The notes under the pieces: model-generated
Seen by the model: the letters and a program-made list of their open reading frames with translations, nothing else
What the model was told of the DNA's origin: nothing
The model's database searches: none
In this document: positions 1 through 7,018 of the stretch, one piece after another
Layout: each line of letters opens with the position of its first letter
Position numbering within the stretch: the stretch's first letter is position 1
Translations under genes and position numbers: made by a program
Source of the DNA: JAPSGM01 sp036556985
GTDB lineage: Bacteria > Chloroflexota > Limnocylindria > QHBO01
DNA: 12,597 nt
Reading direction: 5' to 3'
Assembly: GCA_036556985.1 (NCBI GenBank)
Contig: DATBIK010000081.1
Span: forward strand, 1-12,597

Positions 1-1
1 G

Positions 2-64
2 ACCTACTACCGCAATGGCGGCGTGCTCCAGACCGTGCTGCGTCGGCTGGCAAGGGCCGGCTGA
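2..64 (+). CDS. acnA: Aconitate hydratase, C-terminal end only (partial)
   Basis: Only the last 20 codons lie in the window, ending at TGA 62-64. They read T-Y-Y-R-N-G-G-V-L-Q-T-V-L-R-R-L and then a short tail. The YYR(N/H)GGxLxxVLR pattern is the conserved extreme C-terminus of AcnA-type aconitases, the iron-sulfur enzymes that convert citrate to isocitrate in the TCA cycle. The rest of the gene, including the cluster-binding cysteines, lies outside the window, so the call rests on this one motif. An aconitase paralogue of the same family, such as a 2-methylcitrate-related form, cannot be excluded. Confidence 0.7.
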   Translation, partial: TYYRNGGVLQTVLRRLARAG

Positions 65-103
65 TATCGGCTGGCGGTGCGGCTGGCCGGCACCCAACCG
101 CCG

Positions 104-164
104 CATCACGGTCATTCGTGCACCCGTGCTTTCGTGCTCTCGTGTTGCACGGGCGGCCGTGATG
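104..164. other. Long stem-loop with 8-base periodic CGTGC repeat
   Basis: Outer arms CATCACGG (104-111) and CCGTGATG (157-164) are perfectly complementary. Inner arms CCCGTGC (123-129) and GCACGGG (147-153) are also perfectly complementary, leaving a 17-base loop. CGTGC begins at 117, 125 and 133 with CGTGT at 141, an exact 8-base period. No T-run follows, so it does not look like a classical intrinsic terminator. It could end aconitase transcription, act as a leader structure, or be a protein-binding array. What is seen is the symmetry; the role is unknown. Confidence 0.45.
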
Positions 165-325
165 CGAGCGGCCAGCCCTTGGACCGAGCGCGATAGCGGT
201 TCCTTTGGTGGATCTGCGCCGTCATCGGCATCGCCATCGGTATCGCCGTCTTCCTGTTCGTGTCTCGTCGCCTGGCGCCAGCCCGGAAGAGCGGTCCATT
301 GCCGCGGCGGGGAGCATCGGTCTAG
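162..325 (+). pseudogene. Broken frame of a small single-helix membrane protein
   Basis: Positions 197-325 stay open to TAG 323-325 and encode a tryptophan pair, a strongly hydrophobic stretch (AVIGIAIGIAVFLFV) and a basic tail (SRRLAPARK), the pattern of a small inner-membrane protein with a cytoplasmic C-terminus. Nearly every codon of the hydrophobic stretch ends in G or C, as in real genes here. The frame has no ATG or GTG start: TAG at 194-196 closes it upstream. An ATG at 162 leads into it only with a -1 shift near 204-208. A TTG at 179 is in frame but blocked by that TAG. It may be a decayed gene, a sequencing error or programmed frameshifting. I do not recognise the family. Confidence 0.3.
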
Positions 326-328
326 ACT
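323..328 (+). promoter_or_regulatory. Possible -10 element upstream of apt
   Basis: TAGACT fits the TAnnnT form of a sigma70-type -10 hexamer and sits 34 bases before the apt GTG, which would give a short leader of about 28 bases that includes the GGAG ribosome-binding site. It is immediately preceded by CATCGGTC. No convincing -35 box is seen. Confidence 0.35.
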
Positions 329-362
329 CAACGCTCGCCCACAAGCAGCCACGGAGTGCCAG

Positions 363-893
363 GTGACCGCCACCTCCCTCGACGACCTGCGCGCCAAGAT
401 CCGCGAGGTGCCCGACTTCCCGAAGCCGGGGATCCTGTTCTACGACATCACCACCCTTCTCAAGGACGCGGAGGCCTTCGCCGCGGTCATCGACCAGATG
501 GCCGATGCGGTCAAGGGCGAGCAGATCGACGTCGTGGTCGGCATGGAGTCGCGCGGGTTCATCTTCGCGGCGCCCCTCGCCTACCGCCTGAACGCGGGAT
601 TCGTCCCGGTGCGCAAGCTCGGGAAGCTGCCGGCCGAGACGCTCGAGGTCGAGTACGACCTCGAGTACGGCACCGCCACCCTGGAGATCCACCGCGACGC
701 GATCCAGCCCGGCCAGAAGGTGCTGCTGGTGGACGACCTGCTGGCCACGGGCGGGACGGTGCTCGGCACGATCGAGCTGGTTCGGCAGCTGGGCGGCGAG
801 ATCGCGGGGCTGTCGTTCATGGTCGAGCTCGGCGCGCTGCACGGCCGCGACAAGCTCGCCGACTTCAGCATCCACACCCTGCTCACCTACTGA
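363..893 (+). CDS. apt: Adenine phosphoribosyltransferase
   Basis: This cytoplasmic enzyme transfers the phosphoribosyl group of PRPP to adenine, giving AMP and pyrophosphate, in purine salvage. The 176-aa product is normal length for bacterial Apt (about 170-185). Visible motifs are DFPKPGI near residue 18, GMESRGF at 60-66 and the PRPP-binding loop VLLVDDLLATGGT at 120-132. The frame is open much further upstream, but family similarity starts only here. I chose GTG 363 because the protein then begins with the usual short lead into LRAKIREVPDFP, and GGAG (353-356) lies 6 bases ahead. The acetyltransferase gene begins 11 bases after the stop, so the two are probably cotranscribed with ahcY. 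Salvage of adenine fits a neighbourhood that turns over SAM and SAH. Confidence 0.95.
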   Translation: MTATSLDDLRAKIREVPDFPKPGILFYDITTLLKDAEAFAAVIDQMADAVKGEQIDVVVGMESRGFIFAAPLAYRLNAGFVPVRKLGKLPAETLEVEYDLEYGTATLEIHRDAIQPGQKVLLVDDLLATGGTVLGTIELVRQLGGEIAGLSFMVELGALHGRDKLADFSIHTLLTY

Positions 894-904
894 GCGCGGT
901 ACCG

Positions 905-1765
905 ATGGCGGTCCTGCCGAAGGCCGATCTCTACGCCCGGGCCGTCTCGGACCGCGACGAGATCGCCGCTTTCCTGCGCACCGACCGGGTCTACGCCGCA
1001 TACATGTTCGGCGACCTCGACGGCCCGAACCGGCATCGGTGCAGCTGGGGCATGGCGCACGACGACCTCGGCCGGCCGATCGCCCTGGTCATGCACCAGG
1101 AGGGCCTCGTCCCCCAACCGATGTTCCTCATGGGCGACCCGGCGGGCTGCCGCGAGATCCTCGAGACGGTGATCAAGCCGCGGGACGCCTACTTCATGGG
1201 GACCGATGCCATCGACGCCGCCGTCGCCGACCTGTACGACCTCAACCCGCCGGCCTACCTCCTGCGCATGGCCGTCGACGGAGACAGCTTCCGGCCCTTC
1301 GCCGGCCCGGCCGAGCGGCTCGTGCCGGCCGACATCGACGAGCTGAACCGGCTCTACCAGCTCGGGTTCCGCGGCGGCTTCCCGGCGAGCATCCTGGAGG
1401 ACGGTGTGTACTACGGCGTCCGGGTGCGCGGCCATCTCGTGGCGGCGGCTGGGACCCACGTCATCAACGCCCGGGAGGGAATCGCGGTGGTCGGCAACGT
1501 CCTGACCCACGTCGACTACCGCGGCCACGACTTCGCGAAGATGGTCACCAGCGCGGTCACCGGTGAGCTGCTCGGTCGCGTGCGGGACGTGACGCTCAAC
1601 GTCCACGCCGACAACGACCCCGCGGTGGCGGCCTATCGGCGCCTCGGCTACCGTGACACGGACCTCCTCACCGAGCGCCTGGGACATCGGCGCCATGGCG
1701 GGTGGGGTCTGATGAGACCGATACGAGAGGCGATTCGACTGCCGTGGCAACGCGAACCCAGATGA
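905..1765 (+). CDS. GNAT-family (FR47-like) N-acetyltransferase
   Basis: The 286-aa protein has an N-terminal part without obvious motifs and a C-terminal GNAT fold. Seen are the acetyl-CoA-binding motif A (VGNVLTHVDYRGHDFA, residues 196-211, with R206-G207 and A211 in the Q/RxxGxG/A position) and motif B (N-x-HADNDPAVAAYRRLGY, ending at residue 249), typical of FR47-like acetyltransferases. The substrate cannot be read from sequence; family members acetylate amines, amino acids, protein N-termini or small molecules. The start is ATG 905, preceded by ACCG and no recognisable Shine-Dalgarno. It follows apt by 11 bases and its stop overlaps the ahcY start as ATGA, so translation of the two is likely coupled. 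Confidence 0.85.
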   Translation: MAVLPKADLYARAVSDRDEIAAFLRTDRVYAAYMFGDLDGPNRHRCSWGMAHDDLGRPIALVMHQEGLVPQPMFLMGDPAGCREILETVIKPRDAYFMGTDAIDAAVADLYDLNPPAYLLRMAVDGDSFRPFAGPAERLVPADIDELNRLYQLGFRGGFPASILEDGVYYGVRVRGHLVAAAGTHVINAREGIAVVGNVLTHVDYRGHDFAKMVTSAVTGELLGRVRDVTLNVHADNDPAVAAYRRLGYRDTDLLTERLGHRRHGGWGLMRPIREAIRLPWQREPR

Positions 1766-3030
1766 CCGACACCCGCACGGCCGACGTGGCCGACCTGTCC
1801 CTGGCCGACCAGGGCAAGCTGAAGATCGAGTGGGCGGACCGCCAGATGCCGGTGCTGGCCGGCATCCGCGAGCGCTTCGCGCGCGAGCGCCCGCTCGAGG
1901 GGTGGCGCATCAGCGCCTGCCTGCACGTCACCGCCGAGACCGCGAACCTGATGCGCACCCTGGCCGCAGGCGGGGCCGATGCCGTCCTCTGCTCCTCGAA
2001 CCCGCTGTCGACCCAGGATGACGTGGCCGCCTCGCTGGTCACGCATCACGGGATCCCGACCTTCGCCATCAAGGGCGAGGATCGTGACTCGTACTACGCC
2101 CACATCGGCGCCGCGCTCGACCATCGGCCGGAGATCACCATGGACGACGGCGCGGACCTCGTGAACGAGCTCCATTCGCGCCGCCGGGAGCTGCTCGACG
2201 GGGTCGTGGGCGGGACAGAGGAGACGACGACCGGCGTCATCCGGCTGCGGGCCATGGCCAAGGCCGGCGCCCTGGCCTACCCGATCGTGGCGGTCAACGA
2301 GGCGCTCACCAAGCACCTGTTCGACAACCGCTACGGGACCGGGCAGAGCGCGATCGACGGCATCCTGCGTGCCACGAACATCCTCTTCGCCGGCCGCACC
2401 GTTGTGGTCGGCGGCTACGGCTGGGTGGGGCGGGGGATCGCCACCCGCGCGCACGGCATGGGCGCCAACGTGATCGTGGTGGAGGTGGATCCCATCCGCG
2501 CGCTCGAGGCCGCCATGGACGGTTTCCGGGTCATGACCGCGCTCGAGGCGGCGCGCGTGGGCGACGTCTTCATCAGCGGCACCGGCAACCTCAACGTCTG
2601 GGGCGGCGGCCACTTCCCGGAGATGCGCGACGGGGCGATCCTGGCCAACGCCGGCCACTTCAACGACGAATTCGAGCTCCCCGCCCTGGAGGCGCAGGCG
2701 CAGTCCTCCCGCGAGGTGCGGCCCTTCACCCGCGAGTACCTCATGCCCGACGGCCGGCGTATCTACGTCCTCGCCGACGGGCGGCTCGTGAACCTCGGCG
2801 CGGCCGAGGGACACCCGGCCATGGTCATGGACATGAGCTTCGCGAACCAGGCACTGGGGTTGGAGTGGCTGCGCGCCAACCTCTCCGGGCTGGAACCGCG
2901 CGTCTATGGCATCCCCGAGGAGATCGACCGCGAGGTCGCGCGCCTCAAGCTCGAGAGCATGGGCGTCACCATTGAGCCGATGACCCCCGAGCAAAAGGCG
3001 TACTCCGAGTCCTACGAATCCGGCACCTAG
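1762..3030 (+). CDS. ahcY: Adenosylhomocysteinase (SAH hydrolase)
   Basis: This NAD-dependent cytosolic enzyme splits S-adenosylhomocysteine into adenosine and homocysteine, relieving product inhibition of methyltransferases. The 422-aa protein shows LHVTAETA (54-61), CSSNPLSTQD (77-86), DDGADL (128-133), EETTTG (153-158), the catalytic K184 with D188-N189 in TKHLFDNRYGTGQS, the NAD-binding loop GYGWVG (218-223), GHF near the active site, and LGAAEGHPAMVMDMSFANQ. It is the shorter form without the roughly 40-residue insert and without the KPxxYRY C-terminus, ending like archaeal and Thermotoga homologues. I chose ATG 1762 because it overlaps the upstream stop (ATGA); GTG 1744 would add six residues. 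It is last in the apt operon. Confidence 0.95.
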   Translation: MTDTRTADVADLSLADQGKLKIEWADRQMPVLAGIRERFARERPLEGWRISACLHVTAETANLMRTLAAGGADAVLCSSNPLSTQDDVAASLVTHHGIPTFAIKGEDRDSYYAHIGAALDHRPEITMDDGADLVNELHSRRRELLDGVVGGTEETTTGVIRLRAMAKAGALAYPIVAVNEALTKHLFDNRYGTGQSAIDGILRATNILFAGRTVVVGGYGWVGRGIATRAHGMGANVIVVEVDPIRALEAAMDGFRVMTALEAARVGDVFISGTGNLNVWGGGHFPEMRDGAILANAGHFNDEFELPALEAQAQSSREVRPFTREYLMPDGRRIYVLADGRLVNLGAAEGHPAMVMDMSFANQALGLEWLRANLSGLEPRVYGIPEEIDREVARLKLESMGVTIEPMTPEQKAYSESYESGT

Positions 3031-3047
3031 CCGCGTCCGGCGGCCAG

Positions 3048-3067
3048 TGGCCCGCCGTATCGGGCCA
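3048..3067 (+). terminator. Possible hairpin terminator after ahcY
   Basis: TGGCCCG (3048-3054) and CGGGCCA (3061-3067) make a perfect 7-bp stem with a 6-base loop, 17 bases past the ahcY stop. There is no T-run, so termination is inferred from position and stem strength only. Confidence 0.4.
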
Positions 3068-3215
3068 ATTCGGGCCTGGGCGGCATTTTCGGCTGGAAAT
3101 GGCCCGCTGTGTGAGGCCGCTCCACGCCTGAGGGCCGCCAAATGGCGCACCTCGTGCTGTCGCTGGCCCGGCGTAGCAGGCCAAATCGCGCCAGAGCCCG
3201 CCATCAGGCGGTGTT

Positions 3216-3235
3216 TGGCCCGATACATCGGGCCA
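3216..3235 (-). terminator. Possible hairpin terminator after the MFS gene
   Basis: TGGCCCGA and TCGGGCCA form a perfect 8-bp stem with a TACA loop (9 bp with a 2-base loop if extended), three bases beyond the end of the minus-strand MFS stop codon. The hairpin is symmetric and could act on both strands. No U-tract follows on either strand. Confidence 0.45.
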
Positions 3236-3238
3236 GAG

Positions 3239-4558
3239 CTAGCCACCGATTGGTTCGTTGCGGGTCGCTTCGACGGCGGCCATGGCGGGGATGCCGTGCA
3301 TCGGCTCCACCGGCAGATCGCGCAGGTGGCGTGCAGGTGACAGCCACAGGCTGACCGCCGCGACGAGCGCGCCGAGGGGCGCGAGGAAGGCGGCGTTGCG
3401 CAGCCCGACCGCCTCGGCGAAGAAGCCAGCACCGATGGTGGCCACCAGCTGCACGAAGACGGCCGCGACCTGGAACGAGGAGGCCACCCGCCCGAGGGCG
3501 CGATCGTGGACGAACGACTGCCGGACCGATGTCTCGGTCACGTCGTAGAGCGTCACCGCGCTGTCGCCGATGAGCTGCTGTCCGCACAGGAACAGGACGG
3601 CGAGGAGCGGCGCGCCGGCAGGCGCGAGCGGGATGAGCAGGTTGCCGACCGCGGCGAGGAGCATCGCCACCACGGCCACCGGACCCACGCCCCAGCGCCG
3701 CGTGGCGGGCGCGGCGACGACCGCGCCGCCCAGCGAGGCCACGCCGCCCACCCCGGCGATGAGGCCGATCGCCGCCGGCCCCAGCTCGAGGTCGCGGGTG
3801 GCGAACACGATCCAGACCGCGCCGAAGACGCCCCACATCGCCGACTGCGCCATCTGGGCCACGGCGAAGGCCCGCAGCGTCGGGTCGCGGAAGGTGATGC
3901 GCAGGCCGGCGGCGATCTCGCGCAGGACCGGCTCGCGGTCGCCGCGGGCCGGTGGCGGCGGCTCCGGACGCCGGATGGTCAGCAGGAGCAGCGCCGAGAC
4001 CACGAACGACACGGCGTCGACGAGGATCGCGATCGGCGCGGTGAGCAGCTGGACCAGGAAGCCGCTGATCCCGAACCCGGTGAACTCGGCGGCCGAGCCG
4101 CTGGCGGCCAGCGCCCCGTTGGCCGGAACGAGGTCCTCGCGCCGCACGATGGTGGGCAGGTAGGCGTTGTCGGCGGCATCGGCGAAGGTGGTGAGGATGG
4201 CGGCCACCCCCGCGACGGCAAGCAGCTGGAGCAAGGTCAGGGTGCCAGCCAGGTAGGAGAGCGGGATGGTGGCGAGCAGGACCGCGCGGATGATGTCCGA
4301 CCAGATGAGCACCGGGCGACGCCGCAGGCGGTCGACCCAGGCGCCGGCGAAGAGCCCGAACACGAGCGCCGCGGCGAGGTCCACCGAGCGCACGAAGGCG
4401 ACCTCCACCGCCCCGGCGTCGAGCACCAGGATGGCGACGAAGGGCAGCGCCATGCGGGTGATGAGCGAGCCGAAGATGGAGATCGAGCGGCCCGCCCAGA
4501 AGCGCACGAAGGTGCCGTTGCTCCACAGGGGCGACGAAAACGATGAAAGGCGCCGCAC
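3239..4558 (-). CDS. MFS exporter, EntS/MFS_3-like
   Basis: The 439-aa polytopic inner-membrane protein has about twelve hydrophobic segments. The opening NGTFVRFWAGRSISIFGSLI and the loop-2/3 signature GAWVDRLRRRP (residues 72-82; G-x3-D-R-x-R-R) are typical of the enterobactin-exporter-like MFS_3 family. Related proteins export siderophores, macrolides or other drugs by proton antiport; the substrate here is unknown. The start is GTG 4558, chosen because the N-terminus then matches the family and TATGCT lies 8 bases upstream, as for a leaderless transcript. A longer frame beginning at 4580 is a different, shadow frame. The gene is divergent from the yibE/F gene across 39 bases and convergent with ahcY. 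Confidence 0.9.
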   Translation of the reverse strand: MRRLSSFSSPLWSNGTFVRFWAGRSISIFGSLITRMALPFVAILVLDAGAVEVAFVRSVDLAAALVFGLFAGAWVDRLRRRPVLIWSDIIRAVLLATIPLSYLAGTLTLLQLLAVAGVAAILTTFADAADNAYLPTIVRREDLVPANGALAASGSAAEFTGFGISGFLVQLLTAPIAILVDAVSFVVSALLLLTIRRPEPPPPARGDREPVLREIAAGLRITFRDPTLRAFAVAQMAQSAMWGVFGAVWIVFATRDLELGPAAIGLIAGVGGVASLGGAVVAAPATRRWGVGPVAVVAMLLAAVGNLLIPLAPAGAPLLAVLFLCGQQLIGDSAVTLYDVTETSVRQSFVHDRALGRVASSFQVAAVFVQLVATIGAGFFAEAVGLRNAAFLAPLGALVAAVSLWLSPARHLRDLPVEPMHGIPAMAAVEATRNEPIGG

Positions 4559-4597
4559 GATCCGGCAGCATAGCGGTCACGTGAATCCCCGAAGCCG
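4559..4597. promoter_or_regulatory. Divergent promoter region with TCACGTGA palindrome
   Basis: Only 39 bases separate two divergent starts. A perfect 8-base palindrome TCACGTGA lies at 4577-4584, four bases upstream of the putative MFS -10 (TATGCT, 4572 to 4567, minus strand), inside the expected -10/-35 spacer. A protein bound there could block both promoters. GTCACGTG also occurs in the other divergent gap at 10052-10059. No clear -10 is seen for the plus-strand gene. The operator role is inference. Confidence 0.4.
4567..4572 (-). promoter_or_regulatory. -10 element of the MFS gene, probably leaderless
   Basis: On the minus strand the hexamer TATGCT is followed by 8 bases and then the GTG start codon, so transcription would begin at or next to the start codon. 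No Shine-Dalgarno is present. It resembles the arrangement at metK and manC. Confidence 0.45.
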
Positions 4598-5746
4598 ATG
4601 AGACGGCTCCTCCCGCTGGCGGTGGGCCTGGCCCTGCTGGCCGGGCTCTGGCTGCTCCCCGATCTCGCGCAACGGCCGCAGGTGCCGGACTCCGGGCAGG
4701 AACGGGCCCGCGGCGTCGTCGTCGACCCCGATGCCGGGACCGATGCCGCCGGCCAGCCGCAGCTGTCCGTGCGCCTCACCGAGGGGGACCTGGCCGGCGA
4801 GGAGGTGGTGGCCGTCATCCAGCAGCCGGGCATGGCCGTGCCCGGCGCCGAGCCGCCGCGCTACGAGGCCGGCGACGAGGTCATCGTCTCGGTCTTCGGC
4901 GGCGCAGCGGGCGGCTTCGCGACCGTCGACGAGCCGTGGCGCATCCCGCTGCTGGCGTGGCTGGTCGTGGGCTTCGCGGCCGCCGTGCTGCTCGTCGGCG
5001 GGCTGCGCGGGGCACGCTCGCTGGTGGCGCTCGCCTTCACGCTCCTCGTCGTCGGGAAGGTCCTCATCCCGCTGCTCCTCGCCGGCTGGCCGCCGCTGCC
5101 GCTGGCGATCGGCACGGCAGCGGGCGTGACCGTCGTCACCCTGCTCCTCACCGAGGGCGCGCGCCGCACGACAATGGCGGCGATCCTGGGCACGGCCGGG
5201 GCCCTGGCGATCACCGCGGTGCTCGCCCATCTCGCCACCGAGGCGGCGCGCTTCTCCTCGCTCCAGGGCAGCGAGGAGGTCGGGTTCCTGGTCGTGCTCC
5301 TCGGGGAGCAGGTCGACCTGAGCGGGATGCTCCTGGCCGCCACGATCCTCGGTGCGCTGGGCGTCCTCGACGACGTGACGGTCACCCAGGCCGCCGCCGT
5401 CGCCGAGCTGCGGGCGACGAGCCCGGAGGCCCCGCGGATCGCGGTCTTCCGGCGCGCCATGGCCATCGGTCGCTCGCACATCGCCGCCACGGTGAACACG
5501 CTCGTGCTCGCCTACGTTGGCGCCTCGCTGCCGCTGCTCCTCCTCTTCGCCGTCGGCGAGTCGTCGCCGCTCGTGGCGGCCAACCAGGAGCTGCTGGCGG
5601 TCGAGGTGGTGCGGGCGCTGGCGGGCAGCATCGGCATCGTGGCGGCGGTGCCGCTCACCACGGCGATCGCCGCCTTCGTGGTCGCGCCCGCCGACGCGCG
5701 TTCGGACGCGGCCGACCATGCGCACCCCGGACCATTGGAGGCCTGA
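4598..5746 (+). CDS. YibE/F-family membrane protein
   Basis: This 382-aa protein has an N-terminal hydrophobic anchor (about residues 4-24), an extracytoplasmic region to about residue 120 that resembles the beta-rich domain of this family, and then about seven or eight membrane helices. The family signature is visible as GVLDDVTVTQA (255-265) followed by GRSHIAATVNTLVLAYVGASLP (from 291). YibE/F proteins (DUF fold PF07907) are widespread multipass membrane proteins; a transport role is often suggested but not established. The start ATG 4598 gives a clean anchor sequence (MRRLLPLAVGLALLAG). There is no Shine-Dalgarno; the context is AGCCG-ATG. metK follows 34 bases after the stop but seems to have its own promoter. 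Confidence 0.88.
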   Translation: MRRLLPLAVGLALLAGLWLLPDLAQRPQVPDSGQERARGVVVDPDAGTDAAGQPQLSVRLTEGDLAGEEVVAVIQQPGMAVPGAEPPRYEAGDEVIVSVFGGAAGGFATVDEPWRIPLLAWLVVGFAAAVLLVGGLRGARSLVALAFTLLVVGKVLIPLLLAGWPPLPLAIGTAAGVTVVTLLLTEGARRTTMAAILGTAGALAITAVLAHLATEAARFSSLQGSEEVGFLVVLLGEQVDLSGMLLAATILGALGVLDDVTVTQAAAVAELRATSPEAPRIAVFRRAMAIGRSHIAATVNTLVLAYVGASLPLLLLFAVGESSPLVAANQELLAVEVVRALAGSIGIVAAVPLTTAIAAFVVAPADARSDAADHAHPGPLEA

Positions 5747-5767
5747 GCCCGCGCATCGGTCCCGCGC

Positions 5768-5773
5768 TACACT
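5768..5773 (+). promoter_or_regulatory. -10 element of metK, probably leaderless
   Basis: TACACT lies 7 bases before the metK ATG, placing the expected transcription start on or beside the start codon, and no Shine-Dalgarno is present. CATCGGTCC lies just upstream at 5754-5762. No good -35 box was found. With essentially no leader there is no room for a SAM riboswitch. Confidence 0.5.
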
Positions 5774-5780
5774 CGGCCCC

Positions 5781-7004
5781 ATGCCCGACGAGCAGCGCAT
5801 CCCGTTCACCTCGGAGTCCGTGACCGAGGGGCACCCCGACAAGCTGTGCGACGCGGTGGCCGATGCCGTCCTGGACGACGTCCTGGCCCGCGACCCGTCG
5901 GCGCGCTGCGCGGTGGAGGTGGCGGCCACGACCGGCCTGGTGCTCGTTCTCGGCGAGCTGACCACCGAGGCGTGGTGCGACGTGCAGGCCGTGGTGCGCA
6001 ACACCGTGCGGGACATCGGCTACAACGACAGCCGCCTCGGCTTCGACTGGGAGACGTGCGGCACGATCACCGCCATCAAGGAGCAGTCGCCGGACATCGC
6101 CCTCGGCGTGGACCACGCCCTGGAGGCGAAGCAGGGGATCGATCCCGACGAGCTGGGCGCCGGCGACCAGGGGATGATGTTCGGCTACGCCGTGGCCGAG
6201 ACGCCGGAGCTGATGCCGATGCCGATCCAGCTCGCCCACCAGGTCGCGCGCCGCCTGGCCGAGGTGCGCAAGAGCGGGCAGCTCTCCTTCCTGCGGCCGG
6301 ACGGCAAGAGCCAGGTCACCGTCGAGTACGACGGAGACGGCCGGCCGGTGCGGGTGGGGACCGTGGTGGTCAGCACCCAGCACGACCCGGAGGTCGCCGC
6401 GCCGGACCTCGAGGAGGCGGTGCGCGAGCTCGTCATCCGGGCCGCCATCCCGGCCGAACTGCTCGACGAGCGCACCCGCTACCTGGTCAACCCCACCGGC
6501 CGCTTCGTGATCGGCGGGCCGATGGGGGACTCCGGCCTTTCCGGCCGCAAGATCATCGTGGACACCTACGGCGGCATGGCCCGCCATGGCGGCGGCAGCT
6601 TCTCCGGCAAGGACCCGACCAAGGTCGACCGTTCCGGCGCGTACATGGCCCGCTATGTGGCCAAGAACGTCGTGGCCGCCGGCCTGGCGACCCGCTTCGA
6701 GCTGCAGCTGGCGTACGCCATCGGCGTGGCGCACCCGCTGGCGGTGAACGTCGAGACCTTCGGCACCGGCGCCGTCTCCGACGAGCGCATCGCCCAGGTC
6801 ATCGGGGAGCACTTCGACCTGCGGCCTGGCGCGATCATCGACACGCTGGGCCTCCGCCGGCCGATCTACCGCCAGACCGCCGCCTACGGCCACTTCGGGC
6901 GCGGCGACCTCGACCTGCCCTGGGAGCGCACCGACCGCTCTGCCGCGCTGCGCGACTCGGCCGGCCTGCGCGGCGAAGCCAGCCAGGCCAGCCTTAGCGT
7001 CTGA
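5781..7004 (+). CDS. metK: S-adenosylmethionine synthetase
   Basis: This cytosolic enzyme makes SAM from methionine and ATP, releasing phosphate and pyrophosphate. The 407-aa length is close to the usual 380-410. Signatures seen are FTSESVTEGHPDKLCD (9-24), GAGDQGMMFGYA (126-137), and the P-loop-like GGGSFSGKDPTKVDRS (270-285), followed by AYMARYVAKNVVAAGLA. The frame is open far upstream inside the yibE/F gene, but ATG 5781 gives the canonical N-terminus and sits 7 bases after a TACACT -10. The C-terminus carries a short extra tail (about 20 residues beyond the conserved YGHFGR...WE) that looks lineage-specific. The TPR-like gene begins 14 bases downstream. Together with ahcY it covers both ends of the methyl cycle. 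Confidence 0.97.
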   Translation: MPDEQRIPFTSESVTEGHPDKLCDAVADAVLDDVLARDPSARCAVEVAATTGLVLVLGELTTEAWCDVQAVVRNTVRDIGYNDSRLGFDWETCGTITAIKEQSPDIALGVDHALEAKQGIDPDELGAGDQGMMFGYAVAETPELMPMPIQLAHQVARRLAEVRKSGQLSFLRPDGKSQVTVEYDGDGRPVRVGTVVVSTQHDPEVAAPDLEEAVRELVIRAAIPAELLDERTRYLVNPTGRFVIGGPMGDSGLSGRKIIVDTYGGMARHGGGSFSGKDPTKVDRSGAYMARYVAKNVVAAGLATRFELQLAYAIGVAHPLAVNVETFGTGAVSDERIAQVIGEHFDLRPGAIIDTLGLRRPIYRQTAAYGHFGRGDLDLPWERTDRSAALRDSAGLRGEASQASLSV

Positions 7005-7018
7005 CGGGCAAAGGACCG

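Larger units (their letters stand above)
65..362. other. Intergenic gap between aconitase end and apt
   Basis: No intact gene is visible in these 298 bases. The stretch holds a long imperfect stem-loop (104-164), a four-fold 8-base-period CGTGC repeat within it, a broken hydrophobic reading frame (162-325), a possible -10 element (323-328) and the apt ribosome-binding site (353-356). CATCGGT, the reverse complement of the over-represented ACCGATG word, occurs twice (235-241 and 315-321). Confidence 0.7.
3031..3238. repeat. Hairpin-rich convergent intergenic element
   Basis: This gap between the convergent ahcY and MFS genes has TGGCCCG at 3048, near 3103, near 3165 and at 3216, and CGGGCC near 3061, 3070 and 3230. 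They form hairpins near each gene end (entered separately). A third structure in the middle (about 3070-3107) has a continuous 3' arm AAATGGCCCG pairing with a split 5' arm CGGGC...CATTT. GTATCGGGCCAA (3057-3068) and TTGGCCCGATAC (3215-3226) form a perfect 12-base inverted repeat 170 bases across. It probably terminates transcription from both sides, or is a mobile intergenic repeat. Confidence 0.55.

Noticed and set aside
15..362. N-terminal extension of Apt
   Set aside because: The frame is open but low-complexity (Ser/Arg/Pro rich), crosses the stem-loop, and would add 116 residues absent from the family; GTG 363 has a well-spaced GGAG.
3142..3354. Short plus-strand frames in the ahcY-MFS gap
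   Set aside because: They run through the hairpin repeats and into antisense of the MFS gene; composition reflects the GGCC-rich repeats.
1648..3432. 594-aa minus-strand reading frame opposite ahcY
   Set aside because: It is antisense to a clear ahcY, has low-complexity Val/Gly/His/Arg composition typical of high-GC shadows, and no family motif.
5747..5780. SAM riboswitch before metK
   Set aside because: Only 34 bases separate the genes and the -10 lies 7 bases before ATG, leaving no leader to fold. ahcY likewise overlaps the gene before it, leaving no room for an SAH riboswitch.
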